64,000 nucleotides of DNA, taken from contig CAZRJK010000006.1 in the NCBI GenBank assembly GCA_964600615.1, positions 14,744-78,743 on the forward strand, given 5' to 3'. This document shows positions 6,715 to 14,491 of the stretch, one piece after another (positions within the stretch are counted from its first letter, which is position 1; every line of letters starts with the position of its first letter). The position numbers were made by a program, and so were the translations under genes. Source of the DNA: RUG11198 sp964600615 (GTDB lineage Bacteria > Bacillota_I > Bacilli_A > RF39 > UBA660). The notes under the pieces were generated by a model, which ran no database searches, had not been told where the DNA came from, and saw nothing but the letters and a program-made list of their open reading frames with translations.

Positions 6715-8389
6715 ATTTATTATAATTTTTAATATCCATAATAATAGGCAATATAATAGGAACTCTACCAGTAGCTTTCAACAAGAAAGGCATAAGACCA
6801 TTAATTATCTCATTCTTAACATCATTATAAGTTACATTTCTATCCTTTAATTTAGTAGCAATAATCCTTTCGGCATTCTTTTCGATATGTTTAATTAAAA
6901 CTTCATTCTCATTCACCAAAATATAACCTCTAGTAGTAACCATAGGAATACCAAGTAATTTCTTTTTTTCAAAATCAATATTAGCAATAATTGCCATAAT
7001 ACCATTAGTAGACATTAAATTCCTATCCTTAATAACAATATTACCAACATCACCAATTCTAGAGCCATCAACATATATATCATCCGCTGTAATCTTATCC
7101 CCACGAATAACCTTATTCTTAGTAAGTTTTAAAACATCACCATTCTCTAGAATAAAAGTATTCTCCTTAGGAACATCACACAAAGTAGCAATATCACAAT
7201 GAGTTTTTAACATTCTATATTCTCCATGATAAGGAGCGAAATACTTAGGATTAAATAACCTTATCATTAGTTTCAATTCATCTTGATTAGCATGACCAGA
7301 AGAATGTATATCCGTAGTAGAATTAGTATAGACCTTAACACCATTTAAATATAATTTATTAATTGTATTAGCCACACTAGAAGCATTACCAGGAATAGGA
7401 GAAGAAGAAAAAATAACAATATCATTAGGCATTAACTTTATCTGACGATGACTACCATTCGCAATTCTAGATAAAGCTGCCAAAGGCTCTCCCTGACTAC
7501 CAGTACATAATAAACATATTTGTGAAGGCTCTAATTTATTGGCTTCTTCTGTACTTACAATTATATCTTTATCTTTAATATATCCACATTTAGTAGCAAT
7601 CTCAATTGAAGTATCCATACTTCTACCAAACAAAGCTACTTTTCTCTTATTTTTCTTACATATCTCAATTATATGTTTAAGTCTATAAATATTAGAAGCA
7701 AAAGTTGCTAATATTATTCTGTGATCTTTTTCATTTTCAAATATTTCACTCAAATTCTCATCTACTACTGATTCACTAACAGAAGTACCAGGAACAGTAG
7801 CATTAGTAGAATCACTCATAAGAAGCTTAACGCCTCTTTTACCAATCTCTGCCATCTTATGAATATTAAACATAGGACCAATAGGAGTTAAATCCATCTT
7901 AAAATCACCAGTCATAACAACTAAACCATTAGGAGTATCAATAGATAAACCATGAGAATCTGGAATAGAGTGAGTAGTTCTAAAAAATTCTATTTTAAAA
8001 TATTTAGTTTTAATTTTAGTATCTTCATTATATATAATTATATTTTTATATTTTATATTTCTTTCTATCAATTTCTTTTCAATTAAAGCAGCAGCTTGTG
8101 CAGGAGCATATATCCTTGGAATATTAACTGTTTGCAACAAAAAAGGAATACCTCCAATATGATCTTCATGACCATGTGTTATAACTAAAGCTTTAATTTT
8201 ACTTTCATTTTCTCTTAAAAAAGTATAATCAGGAATAACATAATCTATTCCCAACAAATCATCTTCCGGGAACATTACCCCAGAATCAACAATAATTATT
8301 TCATCATTATGCATTACACAATACATATTTTTACCAACTTCGCCTAAACCACCTAGGGCAAAGACCAAAGTATTTTTCTCGTCTTTCAT
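6713..8389 (-). CDS. rnj: Ribonuclease J
   Basis: 558 residues, normal length for RNase J1/J2. The metallo-beta-lactamase motif THGHEDHIGG (near residue 70), a DSGVMFPEDD segment, TGDFKMD, and the beta-CASP part with the SGHANQDEL and PYHGEYRML motifs are present. It is a 5'-3' exo- and endoribonuclease for mRNA turnover and rRNA maturation in Gram-positives, acting in the cytoplasm with RNase Y. Conserved His/Asp ligands are intact, so it should be active. A single copy is visible; whether a J2 paralogue exists cannot be told. It has its own promoter on the minus strand. Confidence 0.95.
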   Translation of the reverse strand: MKDEKNTLVFALGGLGEVGKNMYCVMHNDEIIIVDSGVMFPEDDLLGIDYVIPDYTFLRENESKIKALVITHGHEDHIGGIPFLLQTVNIPRIYAPAQAAALIEKKLIERNIKYKNIIIYNEDTKIKTKYFKIEFFRTTHSIPDSHGLSIDTPNGLVVMTGDFKMDLTPIGPMFNIHKMAEIGKRGVKLLMSDSTNATVPGTSVSESVVDENLSEIFENEKDHRIILATFASNIYRLKHIIEICKKNKRKVALFGRSMDTSIEIATKCGYIKDKDIIVSTEEANKLEPSQICLLCTGSQGEPLAALSRIANGSHRQIKLMPNDIVIFSSSPIPGNASSVANTINKLYLNGVKVYTNSTTDIHSSGHANQDELKLMIRLFNPKYFAPYHGEYRMLKTHCDIATLCDVPKENTFILENGDVLKLTKNKVIRGDKITADDIYVDGSRIGDVGNIVIKDRNLMSTNGIMAIIANIDFEKKKLLGIPMVTTRGYILVNENEVLIKHIEKNAERIIATKLKDRNVTYNDVKNEIINGLMPFLLKATGRVPIILPIIMDIKNYNK

Positions 8390-8465
8390 TTAAACTTCCT
8401 TTCTTTTAAAATAAAACCGATAAATAAAATAAAAATTCTTTTAGAAAAGATCTACTAATGTAACA

Positions 8466-8494
8466 ATTATACTATAAAAATCACAAAAATTCAA
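8466..8494 (-). promoter_or_regulatory. Promoter of rnj (minus strand)
   Basis: On the minus strand TTGAAT (8494-8489), 17-base spacer, TATAAT (8471-8466), about 75 bases before the rnj start. Confidence 0.7.
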
Positions 8495-8502
8495 GTAAAC
8501 TA

Positions 8503-8531
8503 TTGAATTTTTAATACATATATATTATAAT
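8503..8531 (+). promoter_or_regulatory. Promoter of the tail-anchored repeat protein
   Basis: TTGAAT (8503-8508), 17-base spacer, TATAAT (8526-8531). It is divergent from the rnj promoter, with the two -35 boxes only 8 bases apart. Confidence 0.75.
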
Positions 8532-8561
8532 TAAATAGATAATACGAAAGAGGTGTTAACA

Positions 8562-9695
8562 ATGACATTACCAGGAGCAAATATATTAAATGAAAATAAT
8601 GATTACACAGTATATACAGTAAATAGCAATCAAAATGGACAATATAGCCTTATATTACCAAAAGATACAGAAGGAGAAATCTCAATGCTAGTAGACATCA
8701 ACATGAAAAATGATTTTGATGCCTTAGTTGCTAATACAATTACTAAAGAATCATTATTAGAAAAATTAGATAAAGAATATAGTAAAGTAAAAGAAACTAA
8801 TCCACATGGAATAGTTGTATTTCCTATGATGGATGCAGAAAGTTTAACAAATGCTGTAAATAGTAATGATAAACAAAAAATATTTGATGAAACTAAAAAA
8901 ATTGGTAGAATTACAAGTGAATTATATGAAAATTTAACAGAAGCTGGATTAGATAAAAGTAGAATAAATCAAAAAATAATGATATTAGAAAAAAATGCTA
9001 CAGACACTAAATTTGTCGATTGGTTAAAAACTCAAATGCCTAACTTTGTTGATGGAATAAAAATGGAACAAGAGCAAACTAATGCAGTTGAAAGCCCAGC
9101 TATAGAATCAGCACCTGAACCAGTACCAGAAGCACCAACTGCCGAAGAAAATCCAGTTATACCAACAGATATCTTTAGTGAACCAATCGCTGAAACACCA
9201 GCTGCTGAAGAAATTTCAACACCAGAACCAATGCCAGCACCAGAGGCACCAGTAATGCCTGAACCGGTTGCTGAAACACCAGCTGTAGAAGAAACTCCAA
9301 CACCTGAACCAATGCCAGCACCAGAGGCACCAGTAATGCCTGAACCAGTTGCTGAAACACCAGCTGTAGAAGAAACTCCAGCACCAGAACCAATGCCAGC
9401 ACCAGAGGCACCAGTAATGCCTGAACCAGTTGCTGAAACACCAGCTGCTGAAGAAACTCCAGTTGTAGAACCACAACCAATAAACAGTGTAAGTATTGAA
9501 AATACACAGGCTATCCCACCAGTAGAAAACAATATACCACAACCAGAACCTGCACAACAAGCACCTCAGACTGTTAGTATTGATAAGAAAAGTGGTGGAT
9601 TTGCTAATATATTAATAATACTAGTAATATTAGCACTAGTTACTTTTGGAAGTATAGAATTAGGAAAATTCTTATTCCATACATTTGGAGCATAA
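8562..9695 (+). CDS. Tail-anchored protein with cytoplasmic domain and Pro/Glu/Ala repeats
   Basis: 377 residues. The start at 8562 is chosen because AAAGAGGTG lies just upstream; the in-frame GTG at 8553 is inside that site. Residues 1 to about 165 form a mixed alpha/beta domain. A Pro-Glu-Ala-rich linker follows with three 27-residue tandem repeats, and one C-terminal membrane helix (about 350-370) ends the protein. There is no signal peptide, so the N-terminal domain should sit in the cytoplasm with the protein anchored by its tail. The N-terminal domain is paralogous to the protein at 53500. Function unknown. Confidence 0.8.
   Translation: MTLPGANILNENNDYTVYTVNSNQNGQYSLILPKDTEGEISMLVDINMKNDFDALVANTITKESLLEKLDKEYSKVKETNPHGIVVFPMMDAESLTNAVNSNDKQKIFDETKKIGRITSELYENLTEAGLDKSRINQKIMILEKNATDTKFVDWLKTQMPNFVDGIKMEQEQTNAVESPAIESAPEPVPEAPTAEENPVIPTDIFSEPIAETPAAEEISTPEPMPAPEAPVMPEPVAETPAVEETPTPEPMPAPEAPVMPEPVAETPAVEETPAPEPMPAPEAPVMPEPVAETPAAEETPVVEPQPINSVSIENTQAIPPVENNIPQPEPAQQAPQTVSIDKKSGGFANILIILVILALVTFGSIELGKFLFHTFGA
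9198..9440 (+). repeat. Three 81-bp in-frame tandem repeats
   Basis: Three nearly identical 81-base units code for 27-residue blocks of the pattern PAxEExxxPEPMPAPEAPVM plus PEPVAET. They lie in the linker of the tail-anchored protein, so copy number could change by slippage or recombination without breaking the frame. Confidence 0.9.
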
Positions 9696-9696
9696 T

Positions 9697-9727
9697 AAAA
9701 GCATCTATTTACTTAGATGCTTTTTTT
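9697..9727. terminator. Bidirectional terminator
   Basis: AAAAGCATCTA / TAGATGCTTTT stem followed by a T-run. It lies between the convergent genes ending at 9695 and 9705; the minus gene's stop is within the hairpin. Confidence 0.85.
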
Positions 9728-10223
9728 CATTATTTAATTTTTTAAATGATTTATCGATATGTTCTGCTAAACTATCAATTCTTTCTATTTCATCTTTAGG
9801 AAAACTATCAAATCCTAATTTATATTCATACTTATCCCTAGCAAAACATAATTTAAAATAATTACCAATATCTTCAATAAATTTATGAGTATCTTTATCA
9901 AAAATTAACATATTATTATAATAAGTAAGATTATTTAATAATTTATTCTGAGTCTCATTATTAATGAATAAATAATCAAAATCATCATATAAATACCCAA
10001 TAAGCTTTATAAAATTTTCATCATTACCATTATATTTTTTATTTATAATAGCACCAGCAAATAAACTAGCATCTTCCTGTCTTTTAATAGCTTCTTTAAT
10101 ATCATCACCAATATTACTATATTTAAATACCTCTTTACAACAAAAGCACTCTCTAGTTGCCCCATTATTATCTAATACAAATGGTCCTAATTTATGCATA
10201 TTAATACACTTTTTTTCACTCAT
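9705..10223 (-). CDS. Hypothetical protein with a possible N-terminal zinc site
   Basis: A 172-residue soluble protein. The first 30 residues contain C6, H10 and a C-x-C-C cluster (REC FCC KEVF), which could bind zinc. The remainder is helical and charged. GAGGAG lies upstream of the start. The only feature pointing to a function is the Cys/His cluster. It is monocistronic between a shared terminator and the divergent tsaE promoter. No family recognised. Confidence 0.65.
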   Translation of the reverse strand: MSEKKCINMHKLGPFVLDNNGATRECFCCKEVFKYSNIGDDIKEAIKRQEDASLFAGAIINKKYNGNDENFIKLIGYLYDDFDYLFINNETQNKLLNNLTYYNNMLIFDKDTHKFIEDIGNYFKLCFARDKYEYKLGFDSFPKDEIERIDSLAEHIDKSFKKLNNEKKHLSK

Positions 10224-10345
10224 ATCAATAATCTCCTCATAAATATAAACAACTAAATTAATTCTAACACAAAAAATAATAAAAGTATCAAAAGTTTACT
10301 ATAAAGTAAAATATAAAAAAAGTATTGTCTTTTTATCTAATATTT

Positions 10346-10354
10346 TGCTATAAT
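10346..10354 (+). promoter_or_regulatory. Extended -10 promoter of the t6A operon
   Basis: TGCTATAAT, an extended -10 element, at 10346-10354. A TTGTCT at 10324-10329 is spaced 19 bases away, long for a -35, so the extended -10 probably carries most of the recognition. Confidence 0.65.
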
Positions 10355-10384
10355 AAGACTAGTGAAAAAGAAAGGTGATAAAAG

Positions 10385-10837
10385 ATGGATAATACATATA
10401 AAGTAACTACCAATAGTGATGCAGAAACTATAGAATTAGCAGAGAATTTAGAATCAGAAAAATTTCCTAACATGGTAATATGCTTAAACGGAGATTTAGG
10501 AAGTGGAAAGACAGTATTTACTAAAGGATTTGCTGGAGCAATGGGAATAGATGAAATAACATCGCCAACCTTTAATATCATAAAAGAATACGTAGGAGAA
10601 TTACCATTATATCATATGGATGTATATAGAACAAACGGAGACATAAAAAACCTAGGATTAGAAGAATATTTTAATAAAAATGGTGTAACCATTATTGAAT
10701 GGGCAGAAATGATAGAAGAACACTTACCAAAAGAAAGATTAGATATAACCTTCACAATCGTAGGAGAAAACAAAAGAGTAATAAAAATAACACCTCATGG
10801 AGAAGAATATCAAAGTATTTGTGAGGCCGTATTATGA
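10385..10837 (+). CDS. tsaE: tRNA t6A threonylcarbamoylation ATPase TsaE
   Basis: 150 residues, normal for TsaE. The Walker A GDLGSGKT (about 36-43), TSPTFNIIKEY, YHMDVYR and the IIEWAEMIE motif are present. TsaE is the P-loop ATPase that works with TsaB-TsaD to regenerate the complex making N6-threonylcarbamoyladenosine at position 37 of ANN-decoding tRNAs. The stop overlaps the tsaB start (ATGA). First gene of tsaE-tsaB-rimI-tsaD. Confidence 0.95.
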   Translation: MDNTYKVTTNSDAETIELAENLESEKFPNMVICLNGDLGSGKTVFTKGFAGAMGIDEITSPTFNIIKEYVGELPLYHMDVYRTNGDIKNLGLEEYFNKNGVTIIEWAEMIEEHLPKERLDITFTIVGENKRVIKITPHGEEYQSICEAVL

Positions 10838-11457
10838 TAAGTTTATTCATAGATACATCAGCAACTGATGTATCTATTGCTGTTATTAAAGGAAATAAAA
10901 TTCTATCTAGTATTACCAAAGAAGTACCAGGAACTCACTCAATATATACAACCAAATTCATTGATGACTTATTAAAAGAAGCAAAAATATTACCAAAAGA
11001 TATTAATAAAATAATGGTCGTAAACGGACCGGGTTCATTTACTGGAGTAAGAATAGGAGTAACAATAGCTAAAACAATGGCTTATCTATTAAATATTGAT
11101 TTAATTCCCGTATCATCATTAAAAATGCTATCACTATCAACTAAACATAATTATTGTCTATCTATAATAAACGCCAATCATGATAATTATTACTTATCAC
11201 TATATGATAAAGAAAATAATGAAGTAATAAAAGAACAATTTAATTCTAAAGAAAAAGTATTAGAACTAATAAACAAATATAATCCAACAATAATTAGTAA
11301 CGAAAATATAGAAATAGATAATATAAAAGTATCTAAACAAGGATTAGACTTTATAAGCATTATAAATAATTACTTAAACGAAAAACCAATCAATCCTCAT
11401 CTCTTAGTACCTAATTATTTAAAACTACCCCAAGCTATGGAGAAAAATAATGATTAG
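10834..11457 (+). CDS. tsaB: tRNA t6A biosynthesis protein TsaB
   Basis: 207 residues with the ASKHA N-terminal strand (LFIDTSATDVSIAV) and the family signature NGPGSFTGVRIG (about 65-76). TsaB is the non-catalytic partner that dimerises with TsaD. The C-terminal half is divergent, as is common. The gene overlaps tsaE by 4 bases and rimI by 8. Confidence 0.95.
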   Translation: MISLFIDTSATDVSIAVIKGNKILSSITKEVPGTHSIYTTKFIDDLLKEAKILPKDINKIMVVNGPGSFTGVRIGVTIAKTMAYLLNIDLIPVSSLKMLSLSTKHNYCLSIINANHDNYYLSLYDKENNEVIKEQFNSKEKVLELINKYNPTIISNENIEIDNIKVSKQGLDFISIINNYLNEKPINPHLLVPNYLKLPQAMEKNND

Positions 11458-11806
11458 AGAAATAGACTATATAGAAGGACCAAATCCCTATGCCAAAAGC
11501 ATAGAATACCATGAAAATGGCAAAGTCTTAGGCTATCTAAATTATTCATTAATATATGATAGAATAGAAATAGATCATATTGAAGTATTAGAAAAACATA
11601 GAAATAAAAAAATAGGTACTAAATTAATGACTTATTTAGTATATAACGCTATTAACAACCATGTAGTAAATATAACCCTAGAAGTAAGAAAAAGTAACGA
11701 AATAGCAAGAAAATTATATAAAAATTTTGGCTTTAGAGAAGTAGCCCTAAGAAAACTATATTATGGAAATGAAGATGGAATCCTAATGGAAAAACAGGTG
11801 ATGTAA
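11450..11806 (+). CDS. rimI: GNAT acetyltransferase, RimI-like
   Basis: 118 residues, shorter than typical RimI (about 150), but with the acetyl-CoA loop (EKHRNKKIGTKLM), the NEIARKLYKNFGF motif and the final strand. Its position between tsaB and tsaD is the classic RimI place in Firmicutes. RimI acetylates the ribosomal protein S18 N-terminus in E. coli; the substrate here is not certain. The shortening is at the N-terminal strand region. Confidence 0.8.
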   Translation: MIREIDYIEGPNPYAKSIEYHENGKVLGYLNYSLIYDRIEIDHIEVLEKHRNKKIGTKLMTYLVYNAINNHVVNITLEVRKSNEIARKLYKNFGFREVALRKLYYGNEDGILMEKQVM

Positions 11807-12817
11807 ATGAAAGATATATATTGCTTAGCAATAGAAACAAGCTGTGACGAAACAAGCATGAGTATTATTAAAAATGGAACAGAAGAAATAGAAACAGTAG
11901 TACTAACCCAAATAGATATCCATAAAAAATTTGGTGGAGTAGTGCCAGAAATAGCTAGTCGTAGTCATATCGAAAGTATTACTATAGTCTTAGATGAATT
12001 ATTAGAAAAAAGCAAAATGAAAATAGACGATATTGATATTATAGGAGTAACCTATGGACCTGGTTTAATAGGTTCACTATTAATAGGATTACAATGTGCT
12101 AAAACAATATCTTTAGTAACAGGTAAACCACTAATACCAGTACATCATATTGCAGGACACATATACGCTAATAATCTAGAAAAAAAATTAGGATTTCCTC
12201 TAATAGCCCTAGTAGTAAGTGGAGGACATACAGAACTAATTTATATGGATAAAGATTATTCTTTCAAAAGAATAGGAGGGACCCTAGATGATGCCATAGG
12301 TGAAGCCTATGATAAAGTAGCTAAAATACTAGGATTAGAATACCCAGGGGGACCAAAAGTAGATAAATTAGCAAAATTAGGTAAAGATACCTATAACTTA
12401 CCATATCCCCTAAACGATGATACCTATAATTTTTCTTTTAGTGGCATAAAAAGTGCTGTTGTAAATTTAGTACATAATGAGAAACAAAGAGGAAATACTA
12501 TAAATATAGAAGATATGTGTACAACATTTCAAAATAGAGTAGTATCAGTAATAACTAAAAAAACTATGAAAGCCATAAAAGAATATAAAGTAAATAACTT
12601 AATCGTAGCAGGAGGCGTAGCTGCTAATACAGGCCTAAGAGAAAAACTAGAAGAACTATGTAAAGAAAATAATATTAATTTCTCTGTACCAAGAATAAAA
12701 TATTGTACAGACAATGCTGCAATGATAGGAGCAGCAGCATATTACGCCTATAAAAAAGGCATAACATCAGACTTAGAATTAAACGCTAAAGCTACTGATA
12801 ATTTATATAAATATTAA
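11807..12817 (+). CDS. tsaD: tRNA N6-adenosine threonylcarbamoyltransferase TsaD
   Basis: 336 residues, normal length. It has the AIETSCDETS start, HHIAGHIYANN with the two metal-binding histidines, VSGGHTELI, GGPKVDKLAKLG, and the C-terminal CTDNAAMIGAAAY. TsaD transfers the threonylcarbamoyl group onto A37 of tRNA. GGTGATG lies before the start. The tRNA-Asn gene encoded 67 bases downstream reads AAC/AAU, so it belongs to the ANN class that carries t6A. Confidence 0.97.
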   Translation: MKDIYCLAIETSCDETSMSIIKNGTEEIETVVLTQIDIHKKFGGVVPEIASRSHIESITIVLDELLEKSKMKIDDIDIIGVTYGPGLIGSLLIGLQCAKTISLVTGKPLIPVHHIAGHIYANNLEKKLGFPLIALVVSGGHTELIYMDKDYSFKRIGGTLDDAIGEAYDKVAKILGLEYPGGPKVDKLAKLGKDTYNLPYPLNDDTYNFSFSGIKSAVVNLVHNEKQRGNTINIEDMCTTFQNRVVSVITKKTMKAIKEYKVNNLIVAGGVAANTGLREKLEELCKENNINFSVPRIKYCTDNAAMIGAAAYYAYKKGITSDLELNAKATDNLYKY

Positions 12818-12835
12818 AAAAATATAAAAAAGTCC

Positions 12836-12864
12836 TTGATTTCTCTAATATTTTATTATATAAT
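12836..12864 (+). promoter_or_regulatory. Promoter of tRNA-Asn
   Basis: TTGATT (12836-12841), 17-base spacer, TATAAT (12859-12864), 20 bases before the tRNA 5' end. Confidence 0.8.
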
Positions 12865-12884
12865 TAAGAAGTCATGTGACTAAT

Positions 12885-12960
12885 GCCTGATTAGCTCAGC
12901 CGGTAGAGCATTCGGCTGTTAACCGACAGGTCGTAGGTTCGAGTCCTACATCAGGCGCCA
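12885..12960 (+). tRNA. tRNA-Asn (GTT anticodon), CCA encoded
   Basis: A cloverleaf can be drawn by eye: acceptor GCCTGAT / ATCAGGC, D-stem GCTC/GAGC, anticodon loop CTGTTAA with GTT, T-stem GTAGG/CCTAC with TTCGAGT, discriminator G and an encoded CCA. The outermost anticodon-stem pair (27-43) is T with C, a mismatch; the other four pairs form. Confidence 0.95.
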
Positions 12961-12970
12961 TATGATAATA

Positions 12971-12994
12971 ACAAGCTTTAAAGCTTGTTTTTTT
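12971..12994 (+). terminator. Terminator of tRNA-Asn
   Basis: ACAAGCTTT / AAAGCTTGT perfect inverted repeat followed by seven T, 10 bases after the tRNA. Confidence 0.85.
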
Positions 12995-13084
12995 ATTTTA
13001 CATTATTATGTAAAATAAATATTTAATAATAATAAAATAATTAAAAACAATATATAAATGATATAATAAATAAAAGGAGTGACT

Positions 13085-14014
13085 ATGGAAAAGAAAAATA
13101 ATAGTGGGTTATTGGTAGGAATAATACTAGGCTTAGTTATAGCTGCTATAATAGGGGTAGCACTATATTCATCAGGAACTATTAGTTTCAATAACAAATC
13201 AGCTAACAATAACAAAGAAACAAATAACAATAGTATAAAAATTAATGAATTAAAAGATTATGTATATGATGCTGAGTACAAGTATAATAACAAATATACA
13301 GAATATAATAGAAATGGGACAGAAAAAATAGAAGATAGTAATATTGATTATTATGGAATTTCTGTAAAAGCACCAGGTATAGATTATCTAAAAAATTTAA
13401 AAGTACCTTATATAAATATTAATAGTCGTGATGCCCAAATAGCTAACAATGAAATGGAATATCTATATTTAAAATATGCAAAAGATTTTGATAGTTATGC
13501 AGAAGAAAACAACAATCAAACGGGGCCAAGTTGCTCACAAATATTAACTTATAGAACATATAAATATAATAATATATTATCAGTAATTACTATTGATTCT
13601 ATTGCGTGCACATCACCATATGTATTTAATTATAATGTTTATAACTTTGATTTAACTACTGGAAATAAACTTTCATATAACGAAATGCTTTCTAAACTAG
13701 GATATAAAGAAGAAAATGTTCTAGAAAACATAAAAAAAACCATTAAAGAAAAAATGGAAGAAATATATAAGAATAACCCAGAAGGAGACTTATCTAAAGC
13801 ATGTCACTATGCACATAATCAAGATGGAACGCCAAAATATGATACAACAGATTGCTTTGTCATAACATATCAATTATTTGAAAGTTCAATCAAGGATAAT
13901 AGAACATTATACCTAACAGATAATGATGGCAATTTAAATATACTACCAATATTATACATTGATTTTGCTCAAAACGGAGATAGAAATCGTTATTTAGTAA
14001 AAGTAACAAAATAA
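13085..14014 (+). CDS. Membrane-anchored DUF3298/RsiV-like extracellular protein
   Basis: 309 residues: one N-terminal membrane helix (about 8-30), an Asn/Lys-rich linker, then an extracellular domain. The pattern VPYININSRDAQIANNEM, a central beta region with a repeated ILSVITIDSI-type strand, and YNFDLTTGNKLSYNEMLSKLG follows the DUF4163-DUF3298 layout of RsiV/PdaC-type proteins. Paired cysteines may form disulfides. The ATG at 13085 follows AAAGGAG; the in-frame GTG at 13079 overlaps that site. No sigma factor or deacetylase is attached, so a lysozyme-sensing or enzymatic role is not supported. The domain assignment is tentative. Confidence 0.6.
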   Translation: MEKKNNSGLLVGIILGLVIAAIIGVALYSSGTISFNNKSANNNKETNNNSIKINELKDYVYDAEYKYNNKYTEYNRNGTEKIEDSNIDYYGISVKAPGIDYLKNLKVPYININSRDAQIANNEMEYLYLKYAKDFDSYAEENNNQTGPSCSQILTYRTYKYNNILSVITIDSIACTSPYVFNYNVYNFDLTTGNKLSYNEMLSKLGYKEENVLENIKKTIKEKMEEIYKNNPEGDLSKACHYAHNQDGTPKYDTTDCFVITYQLFESSIKDNRTLYLTDNDGNLNILPILYIDFAQNGDRNRYLVKVTK

Positions 14015-14016
14015 AT

Positions 14017-14052
14017 AAAAAGCGAACATAAATTAATATATGTTCGCTTTTT
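14017..14052 (+). terminator. Terminator
   Basis: AAAAAGCGAACATA / TATGTTCGCTTTTT hairpin with a T-run just after the gene ending at 14014. Confidence 0.85.
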
Positions 14053-14063
14053 ATAATTATCCA

Positions 14064-14092
14064 TTGCGTTTATATATCTAAAATGTTATAGT
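14064..14092 (+). promoter_or_regulatory. Promoter of a hidden small-peptide transcript
   Basis: TTGCGT (14064-14069), 17-base spacer, TATAGT (14087-14092). It would start a transcript near 14099 that ends at the terminator at 14303-14343, giving an RNA of about 240 bases. Confidence 0.6.
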
Positions 14093-14156
14093 CATTTTAG
14101 GAACATTTAATGTGAGCGTCACTCTCCAATCTTTTATAGAGAGGAGGTAGATATCG

Positions 14157-14249
14157 ATGAAAAAACGAGTTTATATAATTAAACTATGTAGATACATCTG
14201 TATCATTTTATCACTTTTTACCTTATTGGTATTTGTAATAAAAAAGTAG
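14157..14249 (+). CDS. 30-residue hydrophobic membrane peptide, possible type I toxin
   Basis: A short frame coding for MKKRVYIIKLCRYICIILSL followed by FTLLVFVIKK: basic ends flanking a roughly 20-residue membrane helix. A very strong GAGAGGAGG site lies 8 bases upstream. That site is partly contained in a possible hairpin, CTCTC (within 14121-14128) with GAGAG near 14139. Downstream, still inside the transcript, is a GACACTC/GAGTGTC stem (14247-14273), a TTGAGT/ACTCAA stem (14284-14300) and a terminator. A short structured mRNA, a sequestered ribosome site and a tiny hydrophobic peptide match the outline of type I toxins. No antisense RNA promoter is convincing, so a small membrane regulatory peptide is equally possible. 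Confidence 0.5.
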   Translation: MKKRVYIIKLCRYICIILSLFTLLVFVIKK

Positions 14250-14302
14250 ACACTCATCAGCATTGACGAGTGTCCAACTTTGATTGAGTGTCTAACTCAA
14301 CG

Positions 14303-14343
14303 GAGGAGACATTCACCTGCAAAATTAAATGTTCCTCTTTTTT
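14303..14343 (+). terminator. Terminator of the small-peptide transcript
   Basis: GAGGA-G-ACATT pairs with AATGT-TCCTC (one bulged base), followed by six T. Confidence 0.75.
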
Positions 14344-14431
14344 ATTATATGCAATATCTCTTGCTACATACATAATACCATAAAATAATAGAAAAATCAA
14401 TTATTATAATGTAAACTATAAATAAATAAAC

Positions 14432-14461
14432 TTGAAAATACTAATAAATTCGTGATATAAT
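14432..14461 (+). promoter_or_regulatory. Promoter of parE
   Basis: TTGAAA (14432-14437), 18-base spacer ending TGA, TATAAT (14456-14461). Confidence 0.7.
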
Positions 14462-14491
14462 TTAATAGCTTAAAAGAAAGTAGATGATTAT

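Larger units (their letters stand above)
14015..14491 (+). other. 477-base region without an annotated long gene
   Basis: It holds, in order, the terminator of the upstream gene, a promoter, the 30-residue peptide gene with three stem-loops, its terminator, a roughly 85-base AT-rich stretch in which I see nothing, and the parE promoter at 14432-14461. Confidence 0.7.

Noticed and set aside
9032..9560. Three long minus-strand frames across the Pro/Glu repeat region
   Set aside because: They are mirror frames of the repeated codons, low-complexity, without ribosome sites.
14341..14372. An antisense promoter (minus strand TATAAT at 14349-14344) opposing the small-peptide transcript
   Set aside because: The matching -35 (TGTATG) is poor, so an antitoxin RNA cannot be supported.
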